Part shown: positions 26,563 to 35,366 of the stretch, one piece after another
Layout of the letters: each line of letters starts with the position of its first letter
How positions within the stretch are numbered: position 1 is the first letter of the stretch
NCBI RefSeq assembly: GCF_029962485.1
Contig: NZ_CP073638.1
Span: 2,542,001 to 2,606,000, forward strand
Direction: 5' to 3'
DNA: 64,000 nt
DNA from: Burkholderia cepacia
GTDB lineage: Bacteria > Pseudomonadota > Gammaproteobacteria > Burkholderiales > Burkholderiaceae
Position numbers and translations under genes: made by a program
Notes under the pieces: model-generated
Told to the model about the DNA's origin: nothing
Databases searched by the model: none
What the model saw: the letters and a program-made list of their open reading frames with translations, nothing else

Positions 26563-26578
26563 GGTAACACGTGTAACC
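26563..26578. promoter_or_regulatory. Near-palindrome upstream of a small lipoprotein gene
   Basis: GGTAACACGTGTAACC has a perfect inner ACACGTGT and matching GGT/ACC ends, with one mismatched pair between. It lies about 160 bp before the lipoprotein start at 26737. It resembles sites bound by OmpR-type response regulators, but the assignment is weak. Confidence 0.35.
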
Positions 26579-26736
26579 GCTGGCGAAACTCGGCCGGCCG
26601 GGCCCGGCGCTAGACTCCGCGCATTGCATCATCGAGCGACAGGAAGGGCGGATTGCCTCTTCGTGCCGACCGCCGCCAGTTGTGGCGGTGCGGCTTCCGC
26701 GAGGTGCCATTCGTCTTTCGCGCCGGGAATCGAGCC

Positions 26737-26901
26737 ATGACCAGACTTCTCATCACGCTTGCCCTGATCGGCGGCCTGTCCGGCTGCTACATCGCGCCGC
26801 CTTACGGCTATGCGCCCGCGCCGGCCTACTACGGCTATGCGCCTGCGTATTACGCGCCGCCCGTCAGCGTCGGGATCGGCGGCAACTTCCGCATCCGCTG
26901 A
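26737..26901 (+). CDS. Very small lipoprotein, Tyr/Pro-rich
   Basis: 54 aa from ATG 26737; the frame is open to 26653 but that start would precede the signal peptide. LLITLALIGGLSGCYIAPPY has a clear lipobox (LSGC), giving a mature peptide of about 37 residues with Tyr-Gly-Tyr-Ala-Pro repeats. Such peptides are common in Burkholderia and have no known role. Confidence 0.7.
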   Translation: MTRLLITLALIGGLSGCYIAPPYGYAPAPAYYGYAPAYYAPPVSVGIGGNFRIR

Positions 26902-27057
26902 TCCGGCATCGCGCGCGAGCCTCGGCCGCACCGGCGCGGTTCGCCGCCTTGCGCCGGAGGATTCGCGCGGGTTCGCGCGCCGCATGACGGCCGCGCACGG
27001 CACTTCGTGCGCGCACTTCCTATACTTCACGGGAAAGCGCATCCCCGCGAGGCCGTC

Positions 27058-27717
27058 ATGACCGTCACCCGCAAGGTCGCCGTCCTGTCGGGCGTCTCCA
27101 CGCTCGTCTATCTCGGGCTCGCCGTGCTCGGCAGCGGCGGGTTCACCGCGTTCTTCTCGCATTCCCAACTGACCGTCGTCGTGATCGCGACGCTCGTGAT
27201 GGCCGTCGCCGCGCTGTTCACCGAAGGCAACCTGAGCAGCGGCGAGCGCGAGAATCGCGACAACCGCTGGGTGCTCGCCGCATTCGCGGTGAGCGGGTTC
27301 CTGCTCGCGTACCTGCCGGCGCTGACCGACCGGCTGGAGGTCTGGACCTTCGGCGGCGATACGGTGCGCTGGATCGGCGTCGTGCTGTACATCGCGGGCG
27401 GTGCGCTGCGGATCTGGCCCGTGTTCGTGCTCGGCAAGCGCTTCAGCGGGCTCGTCGCGATCCAGCCGGGCCATACGCTCGTGACCGACGGCATCTACCG
27501 CCGCATCCGCAATCCGAGCTACCTCGGCCTGCTCGTCAATTCGGTCGGCTGGGCGCTGGCGTTCCGCTCGGGTGCCGGCGTGCTGCTGGTCGTGCTGACG
27601 CTGGTGCCGCTCGTCGCGCGCATCCGCTCGGAGGAGGCGTTGCTGCGTTCGCAATTCGGCGCCGAATACGATGCCTATTGCGCGCGGACCTGGCGGTTGC
27701 TGCCCGGCGTGTACTGA
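27058..27717 (+). CDS. Isoprenylcysteine carboxyl methyltransferase (ICMT/PEMT-like) family protein
   Basis: 219 aa from ATG 27058. Five hydrophobic helices; the conserved SAM-binding C-terminal part is seen in LVTDGIYRRIRNPSYLGLLV (the G-x-Y-x-x-x-R-x-P-x-Y motif) and RSEEALLRSQFGAEYDAYCA (the E-E-x-x-L...F-x-x-Y motif). The family methylates small molecules or protein C-termini at the inner membrane; bacterial substrates are mostly unknown. Confidence 0.88.
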   Translation: MTVTRKVAVLSGVSTLVYLGLAVLGSGGFTAFFSHSQLTVVVIATLVMAVAALFTEGNLSSGERENRDNRWVLAAFAVSGFLLAYLPALTDRLEVWTFGGDTVRWIGVVLYIAGGALRIWPVFVLGKRFSGLVAIQPGHTLVTDGIYRRIRNPSYLGLLVNSVGWALAFRSGAGVLLVVLTLVPLVARIRSEEALLRSQFGAEYDAYCARTWRLLPGVY

Positions 27718-28094
27718 CCCCGTCATCTCTCCCTGATCGTCGCCCGGGGCGCGCGCTCACGACGCGTGCCCGATGTGTTGCCACGTGTGTCTCAAACGCG
27801 CGACGCCGCGCATGGCGGGACTGTCGCCGCACGGGTCCGGACCGTTGCCGGAGTCAATGCCGGCGCGGGTTTCAGGCGAATTCAGCGGGCCCGTCCGACA
27901 TCCTTTATTCGTAAACAACTTGTTACCAGAATGTCCACGGCAAGGGGGCGGGACCGGTGCTATTCTTCGCCGCAAGCTCATTGAAATGAATTGGTCCGCG
28001 GTTCGGCGAATGCCTGACCGGATGTCGATCGATTCAGATCGTCGTACCGAGCGGACCTTCAATAACCAGATTGTGAACAAGGAAGAATACGGGA

Positions 28095-28532
28095 ATGTGG
28101 AAGAAAATCGCCCCCACTCTCGTCGTCGCCGTGCTGACCGGCGCGACGTCGTTGCCGGCACTGGCCGGTGACCTGAACAACGCACTTGGCGGCGCACTCG
28201 GCGGGGTAGCCGGTGCAGCAGTCGGTGGTGCAGTCGGTGGTAGCACCGGCTCGGTGATCGGCGGCGCGATCGGCGGCGGCGCCGGCGGCGCGGTGACGTC
28301 GAATCGTCGCGAGCGCACCGGTGCGATCATCGGCGGCGCCCTCGGCGGCGGCGCGGGTACCGCGGCAGGTAACGCGATGGGCGGCCGCACGGGCGGCCTG
28401 CTGGGCGCGGCCGTCGGCGGCGGCGCTGGCGCGGCACTCGGCGGCAACATGTCGCGCAGCTCGTACGAGCGCGATCATGGCGACCGCGGCTATCGTCACC
28501 GCAAGCATCGTCATCACCGCGACTGGGACTGA
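28095..28532 (+). CDS. Glycine-zipper exported protein
   Basis: 145 aa. Sec signal peptide (KKIAPTLVVAVLTGATSLPA, cleavage near LAG). The mature protein is almost entirely glycine zipper, GGALGGVAGAAVGGAVGG-type repeats over about residues 32-118, interrupted once by the charged turn SNRRERTG. It ends in a basic His/Arg tail (HRKHRHHRDWD) that could bind metal, nucleic acid or lipopolysaccharide. Likely periplasmic or outer-membrane associated. The 377 bp upstream hold its promoter but no other gene. Confidence 0.82.
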   Translation: MWKKIAPTLVVAVLTGATSLPALAGDLNNALGGALGGVAGAAVGGAVGGSTGSVIGGAIGGGAGGAVTSNRRERTGAIIGGALGGGAGTAAGNAMGGRTGGLLGAAVGGGAGAALGGNMSRSSYERDHGDRGYRHRKHRHHRDWD

Positions 28533-29291
28533 TCGCCGCGGGCGCGGCACGGTGCGCGACCTGCGCACCGGCGCGCCGACGGCGTCGGCACCCGACGCGA
28601 GATTCGGCCCGGCAGCCTGCCGGGCCGTCATCGCCGACCTCACCGGCGACCCCTTCCGGCTTCATCAGCCGCTGCCATCCGCCCGATCGACGGGCCGGCC
28701 ATCACCCTCCCGCAGCGTTTCCCCATTGCTCGACGACCTGACCTGCCGCGTATGAACGCGCCCGGGCAGAATCCGCGTGCGTCATCACGAATCGTTCATC
28801 CGTCTGTTCCGGCCTGACGAGCATGTCGCTTCCCGCTCGATTCGCGCGACCGGATGGGTCGTGGCCGCTGTGCAGCCGTCAGGATTTCCCTGATAGCCAG
28901 CGCGCCTCGGAACGCCCCTTCGCCGCGCATCGCGGGCGTCGGCGGGTAGTGGGAAATCGAATGGATGTCATCGCAACATTTAATTGGTCGATCTCGATCG
29001 ACTTCGCTATCGTCAACGATGCCCGCGTACGGAGTCGACCGTGCCGCCGGCCGCGCCTCGCCGCATGATCGCGAGCGCCGCGGCCCGGCCACCGGACCCA
29101 ACAACCTGGGCCGCCGCGTCCGATGAACCGGACGGACCCGACGCGAAGCCTGGCCGACCGAACGAAGGCGCATGCGCTTTCAAGCCACCCCGGCAACGAT
29201 GTCCCGCCGCCGCATGCGTGCCCCACGCGCGTGCGAACCGCCCGATGCCGTTTGCACCAGGGGCCGGACCAACCCATTGCCTGGATGCAAT
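28533..29291. other. 759-bp region without a credible gene
   Basis: Open frames here have the composition of shadow frames and no recognisable family. The stretch around 28960-29030 is less GC-rich than its surroundings. It contains the inverted repeat GTCGATC-TC-GATCGAC at 28987-29002, about 290 bp before the allE start, and may hold the allE promoter. Confidence 0.5.
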
Positions 29292-30128
29292 ATGTCTAAG
29301 ACAACGTATTACGCGCCGCATGGCGGCCACCCGCCGCAGACGGATCTGCTGACCGATCGCGCGATGTTCACCGAGGCGTACGCGGTGATCCCGAAGGGTG
29401 TGATGCGCGACATCGTCACGAGCTGGCTGCCGTTCTGGACGAACACGCGCCTGTGGGTGATCGCTCGCCCGCTGTCGGGTTTCGCCGAAACCTTCTCGCA
29501 GTACATCGTCGAAGTGAATCCGGGCGGCGGCAGCGACAAGCCCGAACAGGACAAGAACGCCGAAGCCGTGCTGTTCGTCGTCGAAGGCGAAGCCGAGCTG
29601 ACGCTGCAAGGTACGAAGCACACGCTGAAGCCGGGCGGCTACGCGTTCATTCCGCCGGGCGCGGACTGGACGCTGCACAACGTCAGCGATGCTGCCGTGC
29701 GCTTCCACTGGGTGCGCAAGCATTACCAGGTCGTCGACGGCATTCCGCTGCCGGAAGCGTTCGTGACCAACGAGCAGGACGTCGAGCCGATCCCGATGCC
29801 GGGCACCAACGGCGCATGGGTGACGACGCGCTTCGTCGACATGAGCGACATGCGTCACGACATGCACGTGAACATCGTGACGTTCGAGCCGGGCGGCGTG
29901 ATTCCGTTCGCGGAAACGCACGTGATGGAGCACGGCCTGTACGTGCTGGAAGGCAAGGCCGTCTATCGCCTGAACCAGGACTGGGTCGAGGTCGAAGCGG
30001 GCGATTTCATGTGGCTGCGCGCGTTCTGCCCGCAGGCATGCTATTCGGGTGGCCCTGGCCGCTTCCGCTACCTGCTGTACAAAGATGTGAACCGTCACAT
30101 GAACCTGACGCTGAATCCGGCGCGATAA
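29292..30128 (+). CDS. allE: (S)-ureidoglycine aminohydrolase
   Basis: 278 aa bicupin from ATG 29292 (the frame is open to 29172 without a ribosome site). The enzyme converts (S)-ureidoglycine to ureidoglycolate and ammonia in purine/allantoin degradation, using Mn2+. Seen: TYYAPHGGHPPQTDLLTDRA near the N-terminus; first cupin with EAVLFVVEGEAELTLQG and PGGYAFIPPGADW; second cupin with FAETHVMEHGLYVLEGKAVY, whose E-H-x-x-E-H residues ligate the metal. No other allantoin genes adjoin it. Confidence 0.93.
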   Translation: MSKTTYYAPHGGHPPQTDLLTDRAMFTEAYAVIPKGVMRDIVTSWLPFWTNTRLWVIARPLSGFAETFSQYIVEVNPGGGSDKPEQDKNAEAVLFVVEGEAELTLQGTKHTLKPGGYAFIPPGADWTLHNVSDAAVRFHWVRKHYQVVDGIPLPEAFVTNEQDVEPIPMPGTNGAWVTTRFVDMSDMRHDMHVNIVTFEPGGVIPFAETHVMEHGLYVLEGKAVYRLNQDWVEVEAGDFMWLRAFCPQACYSGGPGRFRYLLYKDVNRHMNLTLNPAR

Positions 30129-30152
30129 GCGCTGCGTCCGCAGTCGAACGAG

Positions 30153-30186
30153 AAAACCCGCCGGTGCATGCCGGCGGGTTTTTTTC
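30153..30186 (+). terminator. Rho-independent terminator after allE
   Basis: Perfect 10-bp stem AACCCGCCGG/CCGGCGGGTT with loop TGCATG, followed by TTTTT; it starts 26 bp after the stop codon. Confidence 0.93.
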
Positions 30187-30282
30187 ATGGGCGGCGGTTG
30201 TACGGGGCGCCGGGGCGCGCATGTCGATTGCAAGGCCGTAACCTTGCCGTCGCCCGAACGGTTGCGCGAGCCACCCCGTGCG

Positions 30283-31209
30283 TCATCCCTTGCGCCCGTC
30301 GCGCAACGATGCATCGGTCAGGCGCAGCTCATGCGCGAGGTCGATCAGCGCGCGCAACCGCGCGGGCACGAAGCGATGGCCCGAATAGTAGAGCCGCAAC
30401 CCGCCGAACGACGGGCACCACGGCACCAGCACCGGCACCAGCGCGCCGGTCTTCAGTTCTTCGTCGATGAACCATTCGGAAATGAAGCCGATGCCCAGCC
30501 CGAACAGGATCGCCTGCTTGATCGCTGCCAGTTCGTTGAGCGCGAAGCGCACGGGCAGGTCCATCTGCAGCTTCTGCCCGTTGCGTTCAAGCTCCCAGTG
30601 ATAGATGCCGCCGTGCGACATGCGCATGCCGATGCTCTGGTGCTCGAGCAGGTCGCGCGGATGGCGCGGCGTGCCGTGGCGCTTCAGGTACTCGGGCGTT
30701 GCCACCACCAGCATGCGGATATCGCGCGACAGCGCCACGGCGATCATGTCCTGCGGCACGGCTTCGGCCAGGCGGATGCCAGCGTCGAATCCCTCGGCGA
30801 CGATGTCGATCAGGCGCGGCTCGCTCACGATGTCGATGCGGACGTCGGGGTAACGCTGCGTGTACGGATGGAACAGCGGCCCCAGCAACAGATGCGCGGC
30901 CCCCTGTGGCGCGTTGATGCGCAGCGTGCCGCTCGGCGTGTCGGGCCCGGTGGCGGCTTCCTCGCCGGCGCTCCTGATCTCGGCAAGCGCGGGCGCGATG
31001 CGATCCACGTAGCGCTGGCCCGCATCGGTCAGTGACACGCTGCGTGTCGAGCGGTTGAAGAGGCGCACCTTCAGGCGCGCTTCCAGTCCGGCCACGGCGC
31101 TGCTCACCGCCGTCGTCGACATGCCCAGCTCCAGCGCCGCGCCGCGAAAGCTTGCGCGGCGCGCGACGGCCAGGACCACTTCCAGCTCGGTCATTCCGGT
31201 GCGGTGCAT
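30283..31209 (-). CDS. LysR-family transcriptional regulator
   Basis: 308 aa, ATG 31209 with AGGA upstream (ATG 31194 possible). HTH at residues about 8-65: [20 protein letters not shown], then [19 protein letters not shown]. The effector domain follows. It belongs to the CrgA-like group near dehydrogenase genes. It is divergent from an aldehyde dehydrogenase gene, with a palindrome between them, so aldehyde-dependent control is likely. Confidence 0.92.
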   Translation of the reverse strand: MHRTGMTELEVVLAVARRASFRGAALELGMSTTAVSSAVAGLEARLKVRLFNRSTRSVSLTDAGQRYVDRIAPALAEIRSAGEEAATGPDTPSGTLRINAPQGAAHLLLGPLFHPYTQRYPDVRIDIVSEPRLIDIVAEGFDAGIRLAEAVPQDMIAVALSRDIRMLVVATPEYLKRHGTPRHPRDLLEHQSIGMRMSHGGIYHWELERNGQKLQMDLPVRFALNELAAIKQAILFGLGIGFISEWFIDEELKTGALVPVLVPWCPSFGGLRLYYSGHRFVPARLRALIDLAHELRLTDASLRDGRKG

Positions 31210-31241
31210 CGATTATCCTGATTTTCTGGATGGGTCATCAG

Positions 31242-31259
31242 TGATAAAGCGGCTTATCA
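31242..31259. promoter_or_regulatory. Probable LysR binding site between the LysR and ALDH genes
   Basis: TGATAA-AGCGGC-TTATCA has perfect six-base arms and fits the T-N11-A rule of LysR-family sites. It is 32 bp upstream of the LysR start and 70 bp upstream of the ALDH start. Confidence 0.6.
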
Positions 31260-31328
31260 GAACAGTAATGTATTCCTAGACTGCGTGTCATGACGGCTTG
31301 TCGGATACGCACACAAGGAGTACGCACC

Positions 31329-32762
31329 ATGCAACGCATCGAACAGATCTACATCAACGGCGAATTCGTGACGCCGCACGGCGACGAATGGTTTGACCTG
31401 CACGACCCGAGCACCGAGCAGGTGATCGGGCAGGTCCGCCTCGGCGACGCGCAGGATGCCGAACGGGCGATCGCCGCGGCCAAGGCGGCGTTTCCCGGCT
31501 GGTCGCGTACCACGCGGGCAGAACGGATCGCCGCGCTCGAGCGCATGCGCGACGCCGTCGTTGCGCGGGAAGACGACCTGATGGAGGCAGTCGTGACCGA
31601 ATACGGCGCGCCGGTCGAGCGCGGCCGCTGGATGGCGACCTTTCCGGCCGACTCAATCCGGCAGGCCGTCACCGCGCTGGAGACGTTCGCGTTCGAGGAG
31701 CAGGCCGGCTCGGCCCGCGTGATCATGACGCCCGTCGGCGTGGCCGGCCTGATCACGCCGTGGAACAGCGATGCGGGGTTCATCTGCAACAAGCTGGCCA
31801 CCGCGCTGGCGGCCGGCTGCACCGCGGTCATCAAGCCCAGCGAGATGAGTGCGATGCAGACGCAGATCATCACCGAGGCGCTGCATGCGGCGGGCTTGCC
31901 CAAGGGGGCGTTCAATATCGTCAACGGGCGCGGCGACGTGGTGGGCGATGCGATCTCGCGCAGCCCCGACGTCGCGAAGATTTCGTTCACCGGCTCGTCG
32001 GCGGTGGGCCAGCATCTGGTGAGTGCCGGCGCGGCCACGATGAAGCGCGTGACGCTGGAACTCGGCGGCAAGTCGCCGACGGTGGTGCTCGACGATGCGG
32101 ATTTCGCGAGCATCATGCCGCTCGTGCTGCAGGCGGGATTCATGAACAGCGGCCAGGCATGCATCGCGGGTACGCGCGTGCTGGTGCCGTACCATCGGCT
32201 CGCGGAATTCGAAGACGTGATCAGGCAGGCGGTGGCGCGCGTGCGCTCCGGCAATCCGCGCGATGCCGGTACCGACATCGGGCCGATGGTCAGCGCGAAG
32301 CAATGGGCGCGTGTGCAAAGCTACATCCGCATCGGGCAGGAAGAGGGCGCGGTGCTGCTGGCGGGCGGTGAAGGGCGGCCCGAAGGCCTGCACGCCGGGT
32401 GGTTCGTGAAGCCCACGGTGTTTTCTCGCGCGAACAACCGGATGCGGATCGCGCAGGAAGAAATCTTCGGCCCGGTGCTGACCATCATCCCGTACGAAGA
32501 CGACGCTGATGCGATCGCCATCGCCAACGATACGCGCTACGGCCTGAGCGCAATGGTGCTGGGCAAGGATCAAGCACGCTGCGAGCGCGTGGCGCTGCAG
32601 ATCGATTCCGGCCGCGTGCTCGTCAATACGCTGGCCCACGAGCCGCTTGCGCCGTTCGGCGGCTTCAAGCATTCGGGGCTCGGGCGGGAATTGGGCCGAT
32701 GGGGCATCAGCGCTTATCTGGAACCCAAGACCCTGATCGGGAGCGCAAGCCGGGGTGCGTGA
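31329..32762 (+). CDS. NAD(P)-dependent aldehyde dehydrogenase
   Basis: 477 aa from ATG 31329. The ALDH superfamily oxidises aldehydes to acids in the cytosol. Seen: TPVGVAGLITPWNSD (coenzyme-binding Asn), FTGSSAVGQHLVSAGA, catalytic-base Glu in TLELGGKSPTVVLDDAD, nucleophilic Cys in NSGQACIAGTRVLVP, and EEIFGPVLTIIPYED. The active-site loop GQACIAG matches broad-range aldehyde dehydrogenases. Divergent LysR regulator upstream. The last codons lie inside the first copy of a 113-bp tandem duplication. Confidence 0.94.
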   Translation: MQRIEQIYINGEFVTPHGDEWFDLHDPSTEQVIGQVRLGDAQDAERAIAAAKAAFPGWSRTTRAERIAALERMRDAVVAREDDLMEAVVTEYGAPVERGRWMATFPADSIRQAVTALETFAFEEQAGSARVIMTPVGVAGLITPWNSDAGFICNKLATALAAGCTAVIKPSEMSAMQTQIITEALHAAGLPKGAFNIVNGRGDVVGDAISRSPDVAKISFTGSSAVGQHLVSAGAATMKRVTLELGGKSPTVVLDDADFASIMPLVLQAGFMNSGQACIAGTRVLVPYHRLAEFEDVIRQAVARVRSGNPRDAGTDIGPMVSAKQWARVQSYIRIGQEEGAVLLAGGEGRPEGLHAGWFVKPTVFSRANNRMRIAQEEIFGPVLTIIPYEDDADAIAIANDTRYGLSAMVLGKDQARCERVALQIDSGRVLVNTLAHEPLAPFGGFKHSGLGRELGRWGISAYLEPKTLIGSASRGA

Positions 32763-32781
32763 GCAGGCACTCGCATTCGAT

Positions 32782-32816
32782 GCCCCTGTACGCCGTGCAG
32801 GGGCGTTTGCGTTTTT
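32782..32816 (+). terminator. Terminator of the aldehyde dehydrogenase gene (copy 1)
   Basis: Stem GCCCCTGTAC/GTGCAGGGGC (10 bp, one G-T pair) with loop GCC, followed by GTTTGCGTTTTT; 19 bp after the stop codon. Confidence 0.85.
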
Positions 32817-32894
32817 CATGCTGCTGCATCACACAGGTATCGCCGGTAATCGGGAGCGCAAGCCGGGTCGCGTGAGCACGCACTCGCATTCGAT

Positions 32895-32928
32895 GCCCCT
32901 GTACGCCGTGCAGGGGCGTTTGCGCCTC
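32895..32928 (+). terminator. Duplicated, decayed terminator (copy 2)
   Basis: The same stem-loop as at 32782, but the T-run has become GTTTGCGCCTCT, so it would stop polymerase poorly. It supports duplication followed by loss of function. Confidence 0.55.
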
Positions 32929-33108
32929 TCATGCGGCTGCATCCCGCACGTATCGCAGGTGAAAGGGCGCTGCCGGTGCTTGCAAGCCTCGGAGGCGGAA
33001 CGGGCGCATGCCGCGCGTCCTGACGATGCGCGTACTTTGCCGCGACGACATGCCGCAGGCCCGCACATGCCGCGCGAACGGCCCCCGGGCACGCTTTCCT
33101 AAATAAAA

Positions 33109-33133
33109 TTTAGCCAGCCAAACTTTGGCTAAA
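33109..33133. promoter_or_regulatory. Inverted repeat upstream of the PBP1A gene
   Basis: TTTAGCCA, nine bases, TGGCTAAA: perfect eight-base arms in an AT-rich patch that starts with AAATAAAATT. It ends 104 bp before ATG 33238. It looks like a regulator operator; I cannot name the protein that binds it. Confidence 0.55.
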
Positions 33134-33237
33134 GAATGTTCCGGTTTCGGGCCATCCCTTCGACAATGCGCGCCTTCCGTGACCGGTCGGCGCCCATCTT
33201 GCGCCGGCCGTCGCGAGCACTGAAGAAGGAGCCCGAC

Positions 33238-35358
33238 ATGACCGACCACACCGCCAACCCTCCCCCGCAACCCGCGCCGCCGCCGCGCCGCCGACGCGTG
33301 TGGCGCACGCTCGCGGGCGCGCTGCTGGGCCTGACGCTCGCGTGCGCGGGCATCGGCGCATGGACGATCAATCGCATCTGGACGCAACTGCCGTCCGTCG
33401 AGCATCTGGCCGTCTATCGTCCCGCGCTGCCGCTGCGGATTTTCTCGCGCGACGGCGACTTGCTCGCCGAATACGGCGTCGAGCGGCGCGAGTTCGTGCC
33501 GCTCGAACGCATCCCGCCGCTGATGCGTCACGCGTTGCTCGCGGCCGAGGACGCGAAGTTCTACGAGCACGGCGCGGTCGATATCGGCGGCCTCGCGCGC
33601 GCGACGTTCGCGAACGTCGTGACGGGGCAGCCGGGGCAGGGCGGCAGCACGATCACGATGCAGGTCGCGCGCAACTTCTACCTGACGCGCGACAAGGTGC
33701 TGAGCCGCAAGCTCGCCGAGATCCTGATGGCGGCGAAGCTCGAACGCGAATACAGCAAGGACAAGCTGCTCGAGCTGTACATGAACGAGATCTACCTGGG
33801 TGAGCGCGCGTACGGTTTCGCGGCCGCCGCGAACGTGTATTTCGGCAAGCCGCTCGACGCGCTGAGCGCGGGCGAAGCGGCCGTGCTCGCGGGGCTGCCG
33901 AAAGCACCGTCCGCGTTCAACCCGGTCGTCAATCCGGCGCGCGCGACCGCGCGGCGCAACTACGTGCTCGGGCGCATGCATGCGCTCGGCCAGCTCGACG
34001 ACGCGGCTTATCGCTCGGCCGTCGACGCACCGATCGCGCTGGCGACCACGCCGCCGCCGGGGATCATCGCGGCGCCGTACGTGGCCGAGCGTGCGCGCCG
34101 GATGATGGTCGAGCGGTTTCATGACGATGCGTACACGCTCGGCCTCGACGTGACGACGACGATCTCGATGCGCGACCAGCGCGCGGCCGAAGCAGCGCTC
34201 GAGCGCACGTTGAACCGGCAGCCGCGCGCGAAGCGCGATGCGCGCAACGGGCTCGAGGGCGCGCTCGTGTCGCTCGATGCGGCCACCGGCGACATGCTTG
34301 CGCTGGTCGGCGGCGCGGATTTCAATCGCAACGTGTTCGACCATGCGCTGCAGGCGTATCGCCAGCCGGGCTCGAGCTTCAAGCCGTTCGTCTATTCGGC
34401 GGCGCTGGAGAAGGGCTACTTCCCCGGCGTGCTGGTCGACGATACGCAGCGCACGCTCACACGCGCGGAAACCGGCGCGCAGCCGTGGCGTCCGCGCAAT
34501 TTCGGCAACCGCTACGAAGGCTTCATCCCGGTGCGGCGCGGGCTCGTGCGCTCGAAGAACCTGGTCGCGGTCAGCCTGATGCAGGCCACCGACGCGCGCT
34601 ACGTGCAGCAGCACGCGGTGCATTTCGGCTTCGACGCGCAGCGCAATCCGGCGTCGCTGCCGCTCGCGCTCGGCGCGGGCGCCGTGACGCCGCTCGAACT
34701 CGCGAGCGCCTACAGCGTGTTCGCGAACGGCGGCACGCGGATGGAGCCGCGCCTGATCCTGTCGGTGAAGCAGCGTCACGGCGGCGCGATGTACGAAGCG
34801 ACCGCGCCGTCGGGCGAGCGCGTCGTATCGGCGCGCAATGCGTTCGTGATGGACAGCATGCTGCGCGACGTCGTGCGGGCCGGTACCGCGCGCGGTGCGC
34901 TCGCGCTGCGCCGCGACGATGCGGCCGGCAAGACAGGCACGTCGAACGGATCGAAGGATGTGTGGTTCGCCGGCTACTCGTCGGGCATCGTCGCGGTTGC
35001 ATGGCTCGGCTACGACACGCCACGCCCGATGGGGCGCGCGACTGGCGCGACGTTGGCGCTGCCCGTCTGGCTCGACTACATGAAGACGGCCGTCGACGGA
35101 CGGACGCCGGTCGATACGACGCCGCCGCAGGACGTCGCCCTCGTCGACGGCGATTTCGTCTACGCGGAATACACGCGCGGTACGTGCACGGCCGACGTGC
35201 CGGCCTATATCCGCAGCCGCTTCGCGTGCGGCGGCATGGCAGCGGCCGATGCGCCCGACGCGCCGGGCGACAGCGGCAAGCATGACGAACCGATGCCGGC
35301 CGCCGTCGATGCGGCCGAGCGCGAACGCGTGCTCGACCTGTTCCGGACCGACGACTGA
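33238..35358 (+). CDS. Class A penicillin-binding protein (PBP1A family)
   Basis: 706 aa from ATG 33238 (AAGAAGGAG upstream). It polymerises and cross-links peptidoglycan on the periplasmic side. After a Pro-rich cytoplasmic tail, one anchor helix lies at about 22-45. The glycosyltransferase domain has catalytic Glu104 in LLAAEDAKFYEHG, then GGSTITMQVARN and the LLELYMNEIYLGERAYG helix. The transpeptidase domain has Ser379-x-x-Lys382 (PGSSFKPF), the S-x-N motif at 439-441 (RSKNLV) and KTGTS at 565-569. It is shorter than the housekeeping MrcA (about 800 aa) because the inter-domain insert is missing, so it may be a secondary PBP1A. Confidence 0.93.
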   Translation: MTDHTANPPPQPAPPPRRRRVWRTLAGALLGLTLACAGIGAWTINRIWTQLPSVEHLAVYRPALPLRIFSRDGDLLAEYGVERREFVPLERIPPLMRHALLAAEDAKFYEHGAVDIGGLARATFANVVTGQPGQGGSTITMQVARNFYLTRDKVLSRKLAEILMAAKLEREYSKDKLLELYMNEIYLGERAYGFAAAANVYFGKPLDALSAGEAAVLAGLPKAPSAFNPVVNPARATARRNYVLGRMHALGQLDDAAYRSAVDAPIALATTPPPGIIAAPYVAERARRMMVERFHDDAYTLGLDVTTTISMRDQRAAEAALERTLNRQPRAKRDARNGLEGALVSLDAATGDMLALVGGADFNRNVFDHALQAYRQPGSSFKPFVYSAALEKGYFPGVLVDDTQRTLTRAETGAQPWRPRNFGNRYEGFIPVRRGLVRSKNLVAVSLMQATDARYVQQHAVHFGFDAQRNPASLPLALGAGAVTPLELASAYSVFANGGTRMEPRLILSVKQRHGGAMYEATAPSGERVVSARNAFVMDSMLRDVVRAGTARGALALRRDDAAGKTGTSNGSKDVWFAGYSSGIVAVAWLGYDTPRPMGRATGATLALPVWLDYMKTAVDGRTPVDTTPPQDVALVDGDFVYAEYTRGTCTADVPAYIRSRFACGGMAAADAPDAPGDSGKHDEPMPAAVDAAERERVLDLFRTDD

Positions 35359-35366
35359 CGCGCACC

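Larger units (their letters stand above)
32736..32961 (+). repeat. Two-copy tandem duplication, period 113 bp
   Basis: Copy 1 begins ATCGGGAGCGCAAGCCGGG at 32736, inside the last codons of the aldehyde dehydrogenase gene. Copy 2 begins with the same bases at 32849 and runs to about 32961. The copies are nearly identical over the first 75 bases (through CAGGGGCGTTTGCG) and diverge after that. Each copy contains the same 10-bp hairpin. It is a local duplication of the gene's 3' end with its terminator. Confidence 0.85.

Noticed and set aside
27773..28171. A 132-codon open frame before the glycine-zipper gene
   Set aside because: It overlaps the signal peptide region of the well-supported gene at 28095 in another frame and has no family features.
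28987..29002. GTCGATC-TC-GATCGAC palindrome as an allE operator
   Set aside because: GATC-rich palindromes arise easily in this genome and it is 290 bp from the gene; kept only as a note in the gap entry.
28796..29277. Two minus-strand frames in the 759-bp gap before allE
   Set aside because: Composition is that of shadow frames, with no ribosome site or motif.
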